64,000 nt of DNA from Chaetomium olivaceum (Eukaryota; Ascomycota; Sordariomycetes; Sordariales; Chaetomiaceae): the NCBI GenBank assembly GCA_039881045.1, contig JAYWVB010000002.1, positions 124,001 to 188,000 of the forward strand, written 5' to 3'. Below the pieces are notes generated by a model that did no database searches, was not told the DNA's origin, and saw only the letters and a list, made by a program, of their open reading frames with translations. The position numbers and the translations under genes were made by a program. Shown here piece by piece: positions 32,001-44,393 of this stretch (position 1 is the stretch's first letter; every line of letters begins with the position of its first letter).

Positions 32001-35000
32001 CGAATCAGGTACCTCCTGGGTCCTATAAGCATCTCATCAGTGAAAGCAGTGTCCCTACCTGATACATCTTTTTTACAGACGTACGTGGATAGCCAGATGA
32101 CAGAGATCTCTGTCTGTCTTGAAGTGTAGACACATGTGGTTGACCCAACTCTTGTAAGATGATGCCTTCCTAAGGCCAGCTTCAATCAGTGCATAATGGA
32201 GACCTTATCTAGAAAGGTAGAAACGTAGTCCTAAGACCTGATACCTGAGGAAATTATGTGACTACTACGCCTTCAAACCTTGTTTGTAGAGATAGGCCAC
32301 ATGTTCGTCTAGAATGCAATCATTGATACCATTCAAAATACCCCTTATAAAATTATTTATGGTTCTCGTTCATATTCTCATATCCACCTATTTTCCCCAA
32401 ACTACCACTCGAGATACTAATGGGATGTACGTTGACGGTTACTAGATAGAATGCTAATCCTCGATACCCCATATTAACCAGGCGTGGCTATCCCAGTGTC
32501 TTTATCTGTTCGTTTGCCTTCACGTTGCCAGGAAAACCCTGGCTCTTCACGCGAGACTCATGACTAAAACGACGGCTTAAGGGCATGGTCCAGTATCATC
32601 CGATTTGTGATCAAGATTAACTTAGACCTAGGCAACACCGTCACCACTATTGCTAGTATATTCCCCGCTGTTTCCTTTTAGTCCGTCTTGCTTTTCTGCC
32701 CGAGTCATTCTCTCTTGTTTCTGTCCTTCTTACGTTGTCGTCTTACTTTCTGCGTAGTAATTTTCCGTTTCATCTCCTCTTCTTAAGATTTTAACTCTAT
32801 ATTATCTTTTTTTTGTCCTTAAGTTCTTCCTCGCCTCGTCGACTAATTCTACTCCTTACCTCTGCATGTCCCACATTCCCACGGACCCCAATCCATATCC
32901 AAGCAGTAACCGAGTCATGTTTACCCCCGTTTGACAGTCGATTCTCAACGTTAGCATTAAGTACGTCTATCTTGCGATACCTCAAAGGTCGCCCTGTTTT
33001 TATCTTACATGACCATGGACTGCGGGGCCCCGGGGTAAGCAGTTCGAGCTATCATCTTAGCCAGGCTCGCTGCCGCGCCATGGTGCCTTGTCTGCTAATT
33101 TCCTGAATTTCTCACAAGTCCCGGGTGTCACACCTTTTCGCCTTTTTGTACAGATTACGCATGTAGGTTGACTCGTACAAGCGAGCAGACGTCGAGGAGT
33201 GGGGGTAATTCAGGACGTACTTCATGAGCAAGATCGTTGTTTTGTTGCAGAACCGCGTCTAATGTTTTCTTTTGGGTTTATTCCAAGCTTGAGTTGCCTG
33301 GGCTATCTGGACGGGTGCCACTGAGAACAGATAATATGATTCGGGCTTGTGTTGCACCGCACCCCTTTGGTATGTGACTATCTCCTTGCATTAATGGGGT
33401 GTCCAACGTGCTTGTCCCCATCTCCGAGTCCTTCAAGATGTTCTAGATCAGAAGGATGGGATATGGCAATACTTTACAGCCGCCCCCACTGCCACTATGC
33501 GTTTTGATAGCTAGCCTGGAATCCCGGGGTTGAGCTATCTCCGACCGTTAGAGAGACATTGATGCTTGTAAATACCAAGCACGATAGGATATTTGACAGC
33601 CCCGTCATCGGTATGTCCTTGCCAGGCGTCGCCAGCCGGGCTACCCGGTCCCAGAATTGGATTAATAGTCCGATCGACCCCTGCCATAGCAGCAATCATT
33701 GTCATGGCCTTTGGGGGAACCGATGTCTCATTGTGTTTTGCCAAGTCCGACCTTGTTGGTTCTCATGCGAAGCTGTTGGAACTTCAGGAGGTTCGGAAAA
33801 AAGGGGTAAGGACGATGCTTGAGGGACATGTCACCAGACGATAATGATAAACGCCCTCCAGGTGTCGCAGCTCAGTTTCTACCACCTGATTTCCAGAGAC
33901 CATAATCTCCTCGGTAACTTCTTACCCTTGCCGCGCTTCTGTCAAGGCCAACCCAAATGTGGCCGATAATACCGGGCTAGACGCTCACCAACTCAAGTCC
34001 CATATAGTCGCATCCCTCGCAGACGACAACCGTCCAATGCATCCTCATCCGAAGTGAGCTTGCGCGAGCCACGTGGTGCATGTTCATGCATCCAGGCGAG
34101 ATGGTCGACTTCCGCGCTCCTTCAGCGTCTTGAAGAGGAAGCATTGGCGAGTTCGAGCCCCCTTCGCATGGTTCAAGTACGCAGTAGGGGTTGCCATCCC
34201 TCAGGCCTCCGTCCGTCGGCTTGGTGATGTTTCCGGGGCTCGGTGATGAGATTCAAGGGTCTCGGTAAGGGCCCCGGGTCGGCGACATGGTCGCAATGTG
34301 GACGAGCGCTCGGACGGCCAAGTCGGGTTGCGACCCACCAGCCGAGAACCATTGACGTCCCCGAACGGAAACGCAAGGGAAGTCGTTGGTGCATGCATGT
34401 GCGCGGACGAGGATACCGAATACGGACCGCTGGCAAGCCGGGGTGGCCAGGGCAAGGGGGCGAAGCGCGGCAGCCCAGACGTCCGAGGACCTCAGGCTCT
34501 CCGTCTTTTCACGGGTTCTCTAACGTCACGGCCACGTTTGTCTTCGTCCTGGGTCAGCACGTCAGGACATCGCGATCGACGATCCGGGCAGTTGCGTGGG
34601 CCCCCGTTATCAGAGATTCACTAGAGGGGATCTTCCCCGCAACATTTGAACGGCCCTTAGTTCCGTGTTGATCAGTGATCAACATGCTGTCCAAGTCAAT
34701 CCCCAGAATAGTTTCTAATTTTACCCTCGGTATTCTTTCCCATGTGAACATAAAACCATGACACTCCGGCCCCTCTTCTTGTCGGGGAGTCTGAGAACTT
34801 TGTTCGTGGTAGCGCCGCGCTAAAAGTGGCCTTCTTTTGCTTTGACTTCGGACCGCAATGTCACGGTGATATGATTGGCAAAGGGGCAAGGAGCCGGGGT
34901 CGACCGAGGGGACACCGAGCGGGGCCTGGTATGGGTTCCTCTAAACTGTGAGCAAACGACGCTTCTGATGTTGTTTACGGCGACGTGCGTTCGGATCCCG

Positions 35001-37284
35001 GGCTGGTCAAATTGCCGATGAACCGAACCGTCTGAGCAATCCTGGAAAACGCGTGCTCGTTAGCGAAAAGCCACGAGCTTGGGGATCAGCCGCCCGCTCT
35101 TCGGCGAGCCGGCAACGAAGAAATCTCGTCATGAAGGTGAGCGCTAGCGACGGACCCTTGTTCTGGGCGAGCTGAGCACGGGTATGCAAGCCCCAGTCCC
35201 CGAAGATTGGGGCGGATTGGCGTGGTGGGGGTGGGGCATTAGGGACAAGCTTCGCTGTTAGCGGCGACGGCCATTGGAAGACAGCGCGAGAGTTTCTAAA
35301 CAGGGAATGCTCGTCGGAAGCGGAGAGCAGGCCGTGAGAAACACGGAGGGATGCTTCGCCGAGTTGGCACGTCTTCTGCTGCTCAAGCCTTTCCGTCGAG
35401 AGAACCAGCCAAAGGGTTTAGCGAAGGTGAGAATATCGTCGCAGTGCAGGCCGTGTATTGCTGTCCTGCATGTTTCTTGGTGGGGTGAGCACGGCACGTC
35501 TGCCGTCTACCGTCTGCCCTGCCGTGATCAACGCGCCCCCAACGCAAGGCAGTTGGTTCGGAATTTTGATTACCGGCAGCTGGGCATGCCACGTTGTGGC
35601 TGCCACCTGCCGTTGTCTGTGTCCCTTAGCTAGCCGAGAGACAACAAGGCAGGAAGCGAATCCGTGGTACTGGGTGCCTGTGAGACCACGGACTATCGAA
35701 TTGGCGATGCAGGATGAGGCAGGCCTTCGGATGTGTCAACGCCAACGTGCTATTCGTCGGTGGCGATGATACGAGCGGAACACCCGATTCCTCGACAAGC
35801 CCTTGGGCACCTTGCGTAAAGTACCTACCGAGCCCCGAACTTGACAACAAGACGGCCACCCTTGCATCGCATCGCAGTGCTTCGAGATGGCTTGGCTGCA
35901 GAACCAACAGATGCATGGGCCAGCATGGAAAACCCGTGGTGCTACTCGAGTATCAAGTGAGCCAGGTTCGCGGGTTCGTTCCAAAGGTGCAATCTAAATT
36001 AATCATCGAGAGGTGCTTGAGGGATATATGACAGCCGACGAAGTACAGATCTGTACTTACCTACTGGGCCGCCAATGCACACAGTATGCCTCGCCATTCC
36101 ATTCATCAGAAACAGAAACGGGAAGCCTGAAGAAGAATTTGGGGGCTAAAGGTGCCAAGCGATTAAAGGGTTCTGGCTGAGACTGGCGGGAAGGTGTCAG
36201 CCACCTCATGCACGGCCAAATGCTGTTGGTAGTTGCTTGCCCTGGTCCCTTGGCCGCACTTTCCACTTGGCTGTTGAGGAACTGGCTTTGCAACCGGGCG
36301 AGGCCCTCGCTTAGTTGACACCCTGACTTCGGCTGCGCAACAAGCGAGAAATGAAGAGAAGAAAAAAACACGCATTTTTCGGTCGACCAACGCAAGCACT
36401 GTGCAGTCTGCATGCTGCAATTTGGATTCTAGAAGGACGGTAGAACGGAACCTCGGCAGCACGGCCAAACAGCCCGTTCGTCAGAATGATGTCTTGCCGA
36501 GCGATGGGAGCAAACCCGGGACTTGTTTGACGCGGGTAAGCTTTGTGCGACACGGCCGACAGCCCGATATCGACATCGACGGGTTGAGCTGGGTTCTGGC
36601 GACAACCCTTCCCGAAACACCAACCAATCTGGCTGGCCAAAACACGGGGCACAAGAACTGCGCATACCCTGGAAACATCAAGCTACTATTGATGCACAGA
36701 GAGAAACTATTCTTTTCTCGACCACGCGTCTTGATGTGGCGTTCGCTCGTTTGGGGAGGGACTCGGTAGTCATTCGACCATTCGGAGCCTCGGTGGTCAC
36801 GGACATGGAATGATGGCACTGATCGGAGAACACTCCATGGTACCCCATTTCCCCCGTCCCTTGATGGAATCGATGGATCCTCGCAGCACTGGGGGAATCT
36901 CGAATTGCAGGGGTTCCAGAACTTTGACCAGTGGAACCTTTTGGATCCTTCGCCTTCGACATCTTGGCACTCAGCACTACCCCCGGCCCTGCATGATATG
37001 GTTGCAGTAGCCTGTCGCCAGCTGCAGCAATTCCTCCGGCCCAACCGTGGCTGGGAAGATGATGTCTCGCCGCCAGCCGGATTGCAGCGAACCCTCGACC
37101 CCATGTGCCATCCTACCAGGAGCCATCCATGCTGCACCGCCGGGGTCCCCTCGGGTCCACGGGCCTGGCGTGGTTCTCTTGAACTCCGGACCACTGCTAT
37201 AGATAGGGGGGGGTCCCGGGCCAGAATTCGGAACCACGCAACTGTCTCGCAACCTTCACTCAGACACAGCTCAAACAAGTCACC
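29038..37284. other. 8-kb gene-poor region
   Basis: I find no ORF with recognisable domains, no splice-joined model, no transposon ends and no tRNA. About 31,900-33,000 is more AT-rich; 33,900-37,000 is GC-rich with many random ORFs. The last 1-2 kb must include the promoter of the tyrosinase gene. Undetected non-coding RNAs or old decayed repeats are possible. Confidence 0.4.
37198..37205 (+). promoter_or_regulatory. Candidate TATA element of tyrosinase gene
   Basis: TATAGATA, about 87 bases before the ATG at 37285, followed by a C/A-rich leader (CAAACAAGTCACCATG) typical of highly expressed fungal genes. Confidence 0.4.
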
Positions 37285-38604
37285 ATGAAGCTCTCTACGT
37301 CCATCACCCTGGCTGCGGCCATCGGAGCCTCGTCTGCCTTCAACATGCCCGCGTTCGAGCAGTTCGCCGTTGACTCAGGTTTGGCTCTGTCCGGCCTCAA
37401 CGGCCTTGCCCTGCTACAGTCGGCAAGCAAGTACGGCGGCTCATGCAACATGGGTAACGTCAAGATCCGCAGGGAGTGGTATGTCATTTCCGCCGCCAGT
37501 TTTGATCTCCACGCAGACGTGCTGACCCGGGGAATAGGAGAACGCTATCCAAGGCCCAGCGCAGGAGTTACATCAAGGCCGTTCAGTGTCTCCAGAAGAG
37601 CCCTAGCCTCCTCCCCGCAGGTGTGTCGGAGGGCTCAAAGACCCTCTTCGACGATTTCGTCTACGTGCACCTGCAGTCGACGCCCGTGATCCACTTTACC
37701 GTAAGTTGCCTCATGTTGGTTGCCACGACGTAAGGAACATGTACTAATGGTATTTTAGGGTAACTTCCTCATCTGGCACCGGAACTACATCCATGAGTAC
37801 GAGAAGAAGCTCAGTGCCTGTGGTTACAAGGGTACGTGATTCCACTCTACACCAAGCCTGATTTTGCCCTAACTCACAATTACAGATGGCCTCCCCTACT
37901 GGGAGTGGGGCTTCGATGTCAACGCTCCTCATCTTTCCCCGATCTTTGACGGGTCAGACACCTCCATGAGTGGTGACGGCGAGTTCGTCCCGGGTCCCGA
38001 TCTGGCTCTTGAGATTCCCGGCAACGCCGAGCCTCTCGTGCTGAAGAAGGGCACGGGTGGCGGCTGTGTTAAGACGGGTCCCTTTGCCAACATGACGGTC
38101 CGTCTGGGCCCCATTACGCAGCCGGACCCGACTGCGGACAACCCACGTTGCCTGAAGCGCGACTTGAACGCCGATGCCGGCAAGCGTTTCTCTAGCTTCC
38201 GGAACACCACCGACCTGATCATCAACTCGCCCAACATTGAAATCTTCCGGACGACCATGGAGGCTGACCCGTCTTACATCCCCAACTCGCTCGGCGTGCA
38301 CGGCGGCGGTCACTTCATGATTAGCGGCGACCCCGGCTCCGACGCTTTCATCTCGTCGGGCGACCCGGCGTTCTATCTCCACCACGCCCAGATTGACCGT
38401 GTGTACTGGATCTGGCAGATGCTCGACTTCCAAAACCGCCAAGGCGTCTTTGGCACCAACACCCTGCTCAACCAGCCCCCCAGCGCCAATACCACTGTCG
38501 AGGACACCGTCAACGTCGGCCACATCGGTGCCCCGATCAAGATCAAGAACCTCATGAGCACGACTGGCCAGAATGGCTCGCCGCTCTGCTACATCTACCT
38601 TTGA
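37285..38604 (+). CDS. Secreted short tyrosinase / catechol oxidase
   Basis: Four exons, 37285-37478, 37538-37700, 37759-37831 and 37886-38604, give 382 aa with clean GT..AG introns. A signal peptide MKLSTSITLAAAIGASSAF is present. The type-3 dicopper site is complete. CuA: H109 (VYVHLQS), H117 (VIHFTGNF) and H126 (WHRNYIHEYE). CuB: H282 and H286 (LGVHGGGHF) and the HH at 309-310 (FYLHHAQIDRVYW). These enzymes oxidise phenols or catechols to quinones with O2, for melanin, cross-linking or phenolic detoxification. It is shorter than classical fungal tyrosinases and ends GSPLCYIYL, so it lacks the C-terminal lid domain and should not need proteolytic activation. This matches the secreted short group such as Aspergillus oryzae catechol oxidase. 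Upstream is an unusually long gene-free stretch. Confidence 0.93.
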
Positions 38605-40287
38605 GATGAGGGTTTGGGTTCTGTAGCGACAAAAGTTGGTTAACACATGGCTTTTTATGGGATAAGAGCGATTTGTTTTTGGTTGCTGTTCTCAGCGAAT
38701 GTTTGAGCCTAGTTAAGCTACAAATAAGATTAATGTTTTTAAACAGATACTGGGAAGTCCACTTGTAGTCCTGATGTGGGTGGGTCAACCGTGGGTCTAT
38801 GATTCTACCTGACTACACCACACAAAGTATGACTGTCCTGTGGCAACTAACATACCTTGAATGCCGTCGGCCTGTTGCTTCCCGTTTGGGTGTCGAGGGT
38901 ACGCAGTAGTATACGGATACAGTCATTCTCTTCTCCCCTGGACGGATATCTAACCCTAACCCTCCACCGTTTGTTTCAGTTCCACCTGCCAATTTATCGA
39001 GTCGCTGATCTTGCATGGAAATCTTTTTCATTGATACAACTTCGCGGCACCACTGTCCGCTACTCCGAAGCAGACTCTGAAGCTCCATCAACAACCGGCC
39101 CGCTGGCCAATTCGCTTCTCTCGCGACCCGGGTAAATGACCCTGCCAATGCCAATGGCCCACAGCGGAAGCATAAACAAACATGCAGGAACAGCGACTGT
39201 CCGAAGACGCCAGAGACTCGGCGACGGACCCTTTAATTCCCCAGTCCCAGGTCTCGTTCCATCCATCTCTGTTCCCCATCCAATCAATCCCGGGCCCCGC
39301 CTTCTCTGCCGTGTCCAGGCCCACAACAGCAGCCGCGACAAACAAAATCCACGAACTGCGAAGTGCGAAACGATCGATCTCCGATCTGGTTGGCCGCAGG
39401 GATCCCAAGAGCCGCTGAGGGTTGTGGGGCGGTCAGACCCCCCGCGGGCGCGCCCTGGGGCTTCCGATTGGAGACGGCGGCGGCTGCTGAAGGCCGCCAA
39501 CGTCGCTGTACCTGGCAGCAAAGCAAAAAATAGGAACACGAAGAGTTGAACAGTCATCGATGTCGTGTCATCGGCTGGCGGAAACCTTGTTAATGATGTT
39601 AGACCATGTCGTGCAGCGCGTGGCTAAGGCGCTAACCCTGGACGCGCTTGTTTGAGATTGCGTTGAACTGGATGTTGTGGACATGGAATTTCGACATGGA
39701 AAATGGGCTAGATCGGGTCTGCGTGTTTATCGGTTGCGAAGGTGAAGGCCATAAAGATGGGATGCGTCCCGGCCTGTCATGGTTTGACTTATTGCGCCAT
39801 CACGCTCAACATCCAACATCTCGTTTCTTTCCTAGTTTTCTGGGTTTTTCCTTTCCGTTTCCTTGTCTCCTTATTTTCCTGTCTCCTAGGTCTCGTCTCT
39901 ATCATACGGTATCTCGGCTTTCCTCTGGGTTAGGGTCTTCGATTTCCTCGGTACGACTTCAGGCTCCTTCTCACGACTTATCACCGGCTTTTTTTGTCAA
40001 ATTTTCTCGGTTCTTGTTTCCTTGATTCCTCTCAAGCACGACCAGCAACGACAATCTTAGGCCGGTCCTCGTGGCAGTTGATCTGTCTCCTATCTCCAAC
40101 CCCAACTCATCTTTCCTCACGCTAGTCGGCGTGAAGCAACCGGTTGCCCAACATTTCCGCCAATACTTCTTTCCCGCCGCCTCCGACAACCCCGTTTCCT
40201 AAGCCACAGTTTCCCCTGCGCACGGCGAGCAAAGAAAGGCCGGCACTCGAACTCATCACAGACTTTGACTCGGCCGGGCCCTTGAAG
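38605..40287. other. Intergenic, with CT-rich promoter tract
   Basis: Starts with the tyrosinase 3' region. A strongly pyrimidine-rich stretch (about 39825-40030) precedes the MARVEL-like gene; such CT tracts are common in fungal promoters just before transcription starts. No gene supported. Confidence 0.5.
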
Positions 40288-40940
40288 ATGCGGTTCCAGG
40301 CCCCCCAACTCGGCGCCATGGGCGTCACCTTCACGGTCATGAGGGCGTTCCAGTTTGCTTCATTGATTGCGGTTATTGGGCTCTGTGCCAATTTCATCAG
40401 CGGGATCACGACAGCTGAGCACGACCCTCCAGCCGAGCTAATCGGCACTTTGACAGTGGTACGTCACCTGCTTAGCTGCACATGCAAAGTCCTCTAACTC
40501 TGGTATTATAGGCGGCCACCGCGGTGGTCTATGTCGTCATCACTTACATCCTGTACTACGACAACATGCTCCCACTGCTTTTCACCGGGATATTCGACGG
40601 CCTGCTGCTCATTGCTTCTATCGTGGTGGCTTCGCTACTTGGCAAGCCTCTTTCGAAGCTCAACTGCGCTGCGCTCCCCGCCTCAACTGGCTTGACGACT
40701 ACGGCCTTTGTCTCCTCCGCCGGTTTCCCCATCCGGGCCACCATCATCACCCAGACTCTCCCTTATCCCTCTTTTGTCACGCTCGACCAGACGATCTGCT
40801 ACGAGATCAAAGCCACCTGGGGCTTGTCAATCGCCCACTGCGTGCTCTTTGCCTTTTCTGCACTCGTCTGCGTCGGCCTGTGGCACCGCCTCCGCCGTGA
40901 GGCGGCAGCTAACGCCGAGCCGAAGGACATTGAGGGCTAG
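40288..40940 (+). CDS. Four-TM MARVEL-like membrane protein, ends at a suspicious TAG
   Basis: Exons 40288-40458 and 40512-40940 give 199 aa up to TAG. I chose the ATG at 40288 because upstream in-frame sequence has no ATG; 40318, with a better context, is an alternative. Four hydrophobic segments follow the MARVEL layout: FQFASLIAVIGLCANFI, AVVYVVITYILYY, LLFTGIFDGLLLIASIVVA with a Lys-Leu-Asn-Cys loop, and LSIAHCVLFAFSALVCVGL. MARVEL proteins sit in plasma-membrane or vesicle microdomains. The frame is not really finished at the TAG (40938-40940): the same frame runs on for 325 sense codons of natural composition. Confidence 0.75.
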
Positions 40941-41915
40941 GGGCGCGCGGGTGCCAAGGGAGGGAAGCAGAAGACGAAACAGGAGGCGTGGAACAGGGCT
41001 CCCGCCGCTGCCGCTGCCGCTCCTTACTTCCCGCCCCCTCCCCTGGCGCCCATCCGCGACCGCGGCCGTGCCCGTGATCAGCCGCCCAACCCCCGCATCA
41101 TCACTACCTCCCCGCCCCGGTTCAGCTGCGACTCGGACGACTCCAACCACGCTGCAGAGCCCACCACCACCAACAACAACAGCCCGCCCCAACCACGCGG
41201 TTTGCGACCTCCGCCACCAGTCCAATGCCAACCAGGCAGACGGACCCCTTCCATCACCATCTCCGTCCCCAACAAACCCGAGGACTCCGACTCCGACACA
41301 GACGGCATCTCCCCACTCCTCTCGCGCGGCCCACCCCCACCCGCAACCACTACCACCGCCACCACCAGAACACTCACCGGCCCAACAACAACGACCACCA
41401 AAAAGCCGTCCCTGCCCACCCTACAAATCCCCCCTCCCCCTCCACTCTCCGCCTCCGTCTATTCCCCGACCTCCACCTACTCCCCCGCAACCGCAACCGC
41501 CAGCGACACCATCCCCGCCGAGCACACCCGCATCCCGGGCCTGATCCCGCGCTCGCCTTTATCGCCGCTGCGCACGCTCGGGTCGGGGATTGGGCTGGGG
41601 CTGGGCGGGCTGATGTCGTCGGCGTCACAGAGCATGTCGATGTCGATGTCGCGGAGCAAGAAGAGGCGGGCGCCGCCGCCGCCGCCGATCGTGGTGGTGC
41701 ATCCGCCGCCGGGGAGGGGCGGGTTGGGGTTTGAGGAGGTCAAGCTGGGGAGTGGTGCTGGCGGTGTGGAGTCGGTCCGGGGAAGTATTGTTGTTTGTGA
41801 AGGGGTGACGCCGGTGGAGAAGAAGAAGAGGCGGACGGTGTGGGGGATGATGGTGGAGGGGTGGTGGGATTTGGGGCTGTTGGAGAGGATGGGGACGGTG
41901 AGGAGGAAGAGGTGA
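40941..41915 (+). other. In-frame Pro/Ser/Thr-rich extension after the TAG
   Basis: Directly after the MARVEL-like stop, with no frame change, 325 codons stay open to a TGA. The composition is that of a real disordered cytoplasmic tail: basic GGKQKTKQEAWNR, AAAAAAPYFPPPPLAP, acidic SCDSDDSN and PEDSDSDTDGISPLL, later SQSMSMSMSRSKKRR, and an end of RTVWGMMVEGWWDLGLLER. No good splice pair would remove the TAG. Options are a nonsense mutation (CAG to TAG is one C-to-T change), a base-call error, or stop read-through. It could also be a separate gene starting later, but no well-placed ATG occurs before about 41200. Confidence 0.55.
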
Positions 41916-42624
41916 TGTTGGTGGTTTCTTTCTTTTGTTTGTGGGTGGGGGATGTAATGGAAAAATGGTGCTGAGGATCATTGGGAGTGGTGTGAAAAAG
42001 GATGGCTGCCCCTGTGCTAGCCGGTAATATTGGGGTGAAAGTTGGGTTGGAGTTTTTTTTGGATTAATATCGACTCGCCGAACGGTGAGGCCAAACCCTA
42101 GATTGTCTGCTGTTAGCTTGTTCTGGTAATGAGTAATACATATGGTAATGCCTTGTCGCGAGCTCTCCTTCGCTATCGATGCTAGTATTGTTCTATCTAG
42201 GTATCTGTGTGCCATGCTTCCGGTGGACATCCATGCCCTTACCCACTCCTCAGGGTCATATTGTACATACCTTTACTGTTCTACATGGAATTGAGCGACT
42301 CCGGGCTCGAACTCTCAAATCCACGATCGTCCCTAACAACTGAACCAAACCACGGCACCCAAACAACCAGCCCCCAAAAAGAAACCACGCAAAGCATCTT
42401 CCACAAAAGAACAAGATCCACCTCCTCCCATCCATCACTTCACCACAACCACAACCAGACCTTAACCCCCTTAACCCCCTTAACCCCCTTAACCCCCTTA
42501 ACCCCCTCAAACCCCACCCCCCCCACCACCACCACTCCTCCTCTAACAAACCACCTCTAACTCCACCTCCTCCTCCTCCTCTCCAAAGGCGACCCCCGCT
42601 CCCTCATCCCCTCCACCCCGCCCC
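41916..42624. other. Convergent intergenic region with a 9-bp satellite
   Basis: Between the 3' ends of the MARVEL-like and Pro-rich genes. Contains the TTAACCCCC repeat (42462-42506) and a C-rich flank. A weak tRNA-like stretch at 42290-42360 does not fold. Confidence 0.5.
42462..42506. repeat. Tandem repeat, 5 perfect copies of TTAACCCCC
   Basis: Nine-base unit repeated five times exactly, followed by degenerate CTCAAACCCC. Resembles but does not match the telomere repeat (CCCTAA), so I call it a minisatellite. Confidence 0.95.
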
Positions 42625-44393
42625 TCACCGGCTTCGGCACAAGCCTCCGCTTACCATTGCCCTCCTGCGGCACCGCCACCCCGCAGGGCCCTTCTGGCCC
42701 GGCACGCCGTCAAACCACACCAGCGCGCCGGGACGGCCGGGCAGCGGGCCGAAGATCACGGGCGCGTATCTCTGTGCCGGGGCCGGGGCGGGAGCGGGGG
42801 CGGAGACGTAGCTTGGTGGCGCGTAGTTGGGTGCGTAGGCTGGTCTGTAGGGCGGTGCGTAGGGCGGTGCGTAGCCTGGTGCGTAGCCCGGCGCAAACCC
42901 GGGGTGCGGAGCCGGAGCTTGGTTCGGGTATGGAGCCGGGTGCCTGAAGAAGCGGGGGCTAACTGGGTATGGAGGCGCGGCCCGGGCCTGATTCATGGCC
43001 GCAGCCGCACTGGAAGCCGCAGACGAACCGGCAACGGCAGGGTGAAAGGCCGCGCCCGGCTGGAATGGCGGTGGGAGGGCGTTGGATGGGTTACCCGGCG
43101 CAAGGACTGGCCAACCACCTTGTGGCACTGGGAGAGGCGGTTGGGGCTTGGCTTGGTTTTTCAACGCTGTTTGTGGGAGTGGAGGGGCGGGCAGAGGGCG
43201 GGGGACGGCTGGTGGTAGCCGCACTACAGGTCGTGGAGCGCCAGCGCCGGCGTGGTGGTGCTCAACGACCACTTGGGAAGGCTGTCTGGAGGTAGCCTGG
43301 GGCTGCACGACAGGGACCGGCGGTCTGGCGGCATCCGGCGCAGCGAGTGACTGTCTGCCGTCGGGGTGCGGGTACAGCATCGGGGCTCCTGATCGGACAC
43401 CGGCTTGGGGTTTCTGCGTTGCCTGGAGAGGCGGCAGGGAGGCGGCATGGGACCGCACGACGAGAGGCCTGGGTGCCATTTGTTGCTGGCCAGTCCAAGA
43501 GCGATATGGGAGGACCACGGCGGGACCGCCCTGGTTGGGTTGGGTGTGGCTATCGTGGGCACCGCCCTGGCCGAGTTGGGCACGGCTGTACTGGGCACCA
43601 GCGCCGTGGGCAGCACCGCCGCGGGGAGAACCAAGAAATGATTTTGCGATGGGGTGGCTGTTCTGCTGCTGAGCCACCCCTTGAAGCCTCACGCCTGGCT
43701 GCGGTCCCTGGCCGCCTGGGTTTTGTACAGGTTGTCTTGCTGGGTCCGCCACGGGGTAGCCACCGGCAGCGGCGGCGGGCGGGAAGACGGACGGTCCCAT
43801 CAGCGGATTGTGAGGCACTGGCCGACTCGGGTGGAAAGAGGGCGCCTGCGGAGGGGCGGCCACGGGGCCTGGGAGCATAAGCATGACCGGCATCAGAGGT
43901 GGCTGGTAACGCCGCGCTGGGCGGAGGGGAGTGCTAGTGGAATTGGTCGGGCGGATGAATTTTGCAACGGGGCCTTTCTTTGCCTCATTCTAGGTTGCCA
44001 ACTGTTAGCGACCAGATCAAAAAGACCGCGATGAAAATGGACTTCTCGTCCGTCACACCTTGAGACACGACAAGACGGCATGTGGAATGATGAAAGTCAA
44101 ATGTTGGACTGACGTACCTTTTCAGTGAAGGGATCAGGGTGGTTCATGAATGGAAGCTGAGTATTAGCAGCCTCAACGCGACTCTCGGTCACTATGGTCT
44201 GGAGATTTTGGTTGAAGAGACTGGAGAACCTCTTGAGGTCCTCGACCAACTGGTCCAAATCTTGCGCTTCGATGACCTCTAGCTTTTCCCGAAGGGCTCG
44301 CTTCTCGCTGTCCTCTTTGAGTAAACATATCATTGGTCTAATGTCTGTAGGCAGAGGGGTTAAGAAGGAGTTGGTCGGCTGCTGGTCCGACAT
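42625..44393 (-). CDS. Proline/alanine/glutamine-rich disordered protein with short helical N-terminus
   Basis: Two exons, 44118-44393 and 42625-43989, give 546 aa. Residues 1-92 are ordered: MSDQQPTNSFLTPL, then a charged helix (KRALREKLEVIEAQDLDQLVEDLKRF) that may form a coiled coil. The rest is low complexity: Pro, Ala, Gln and Gly with PPYAPP-type and GYAPGYAP repeats near the C-terminus, ending in a more ordered RYAPVIFGPLPGRPGALVWFDGVPG. No family recognised; such proteins are often scaffolds or RNA- or membrane-associated. In another frame the last 40 codons read VAVPQEGNGKRRLVPKPV, which looks more natural than the annotated tail, so a missing base near 42685-42690 is possible. Confidence 0.65.

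Noticed and set aside
36481..37278. 265-codon minus-strand ORF
   Set aside because: Composition looks random and it lies directly over the tyrosinase promoter.
39612..39665. A-box-like TGGCTAAGGCG
   Set aside because: No matching B-box or cloverleaf; an isolated motif is expected by chance.
42290..42360. tRNA-like stretch on the minus strand
   Set aside because: A D-arm-like segment (TTCAGTTGTTAG) and a TTCGAGC loop occur, but the T-arm flanks (GAGAG and CCGGA) do not pair and no acceptor stem forms.
42462..42506. Internal telomere repeat
   Set aside because: The unit is TTAACCCCC, nine bases, not the six-base CCCTAA.
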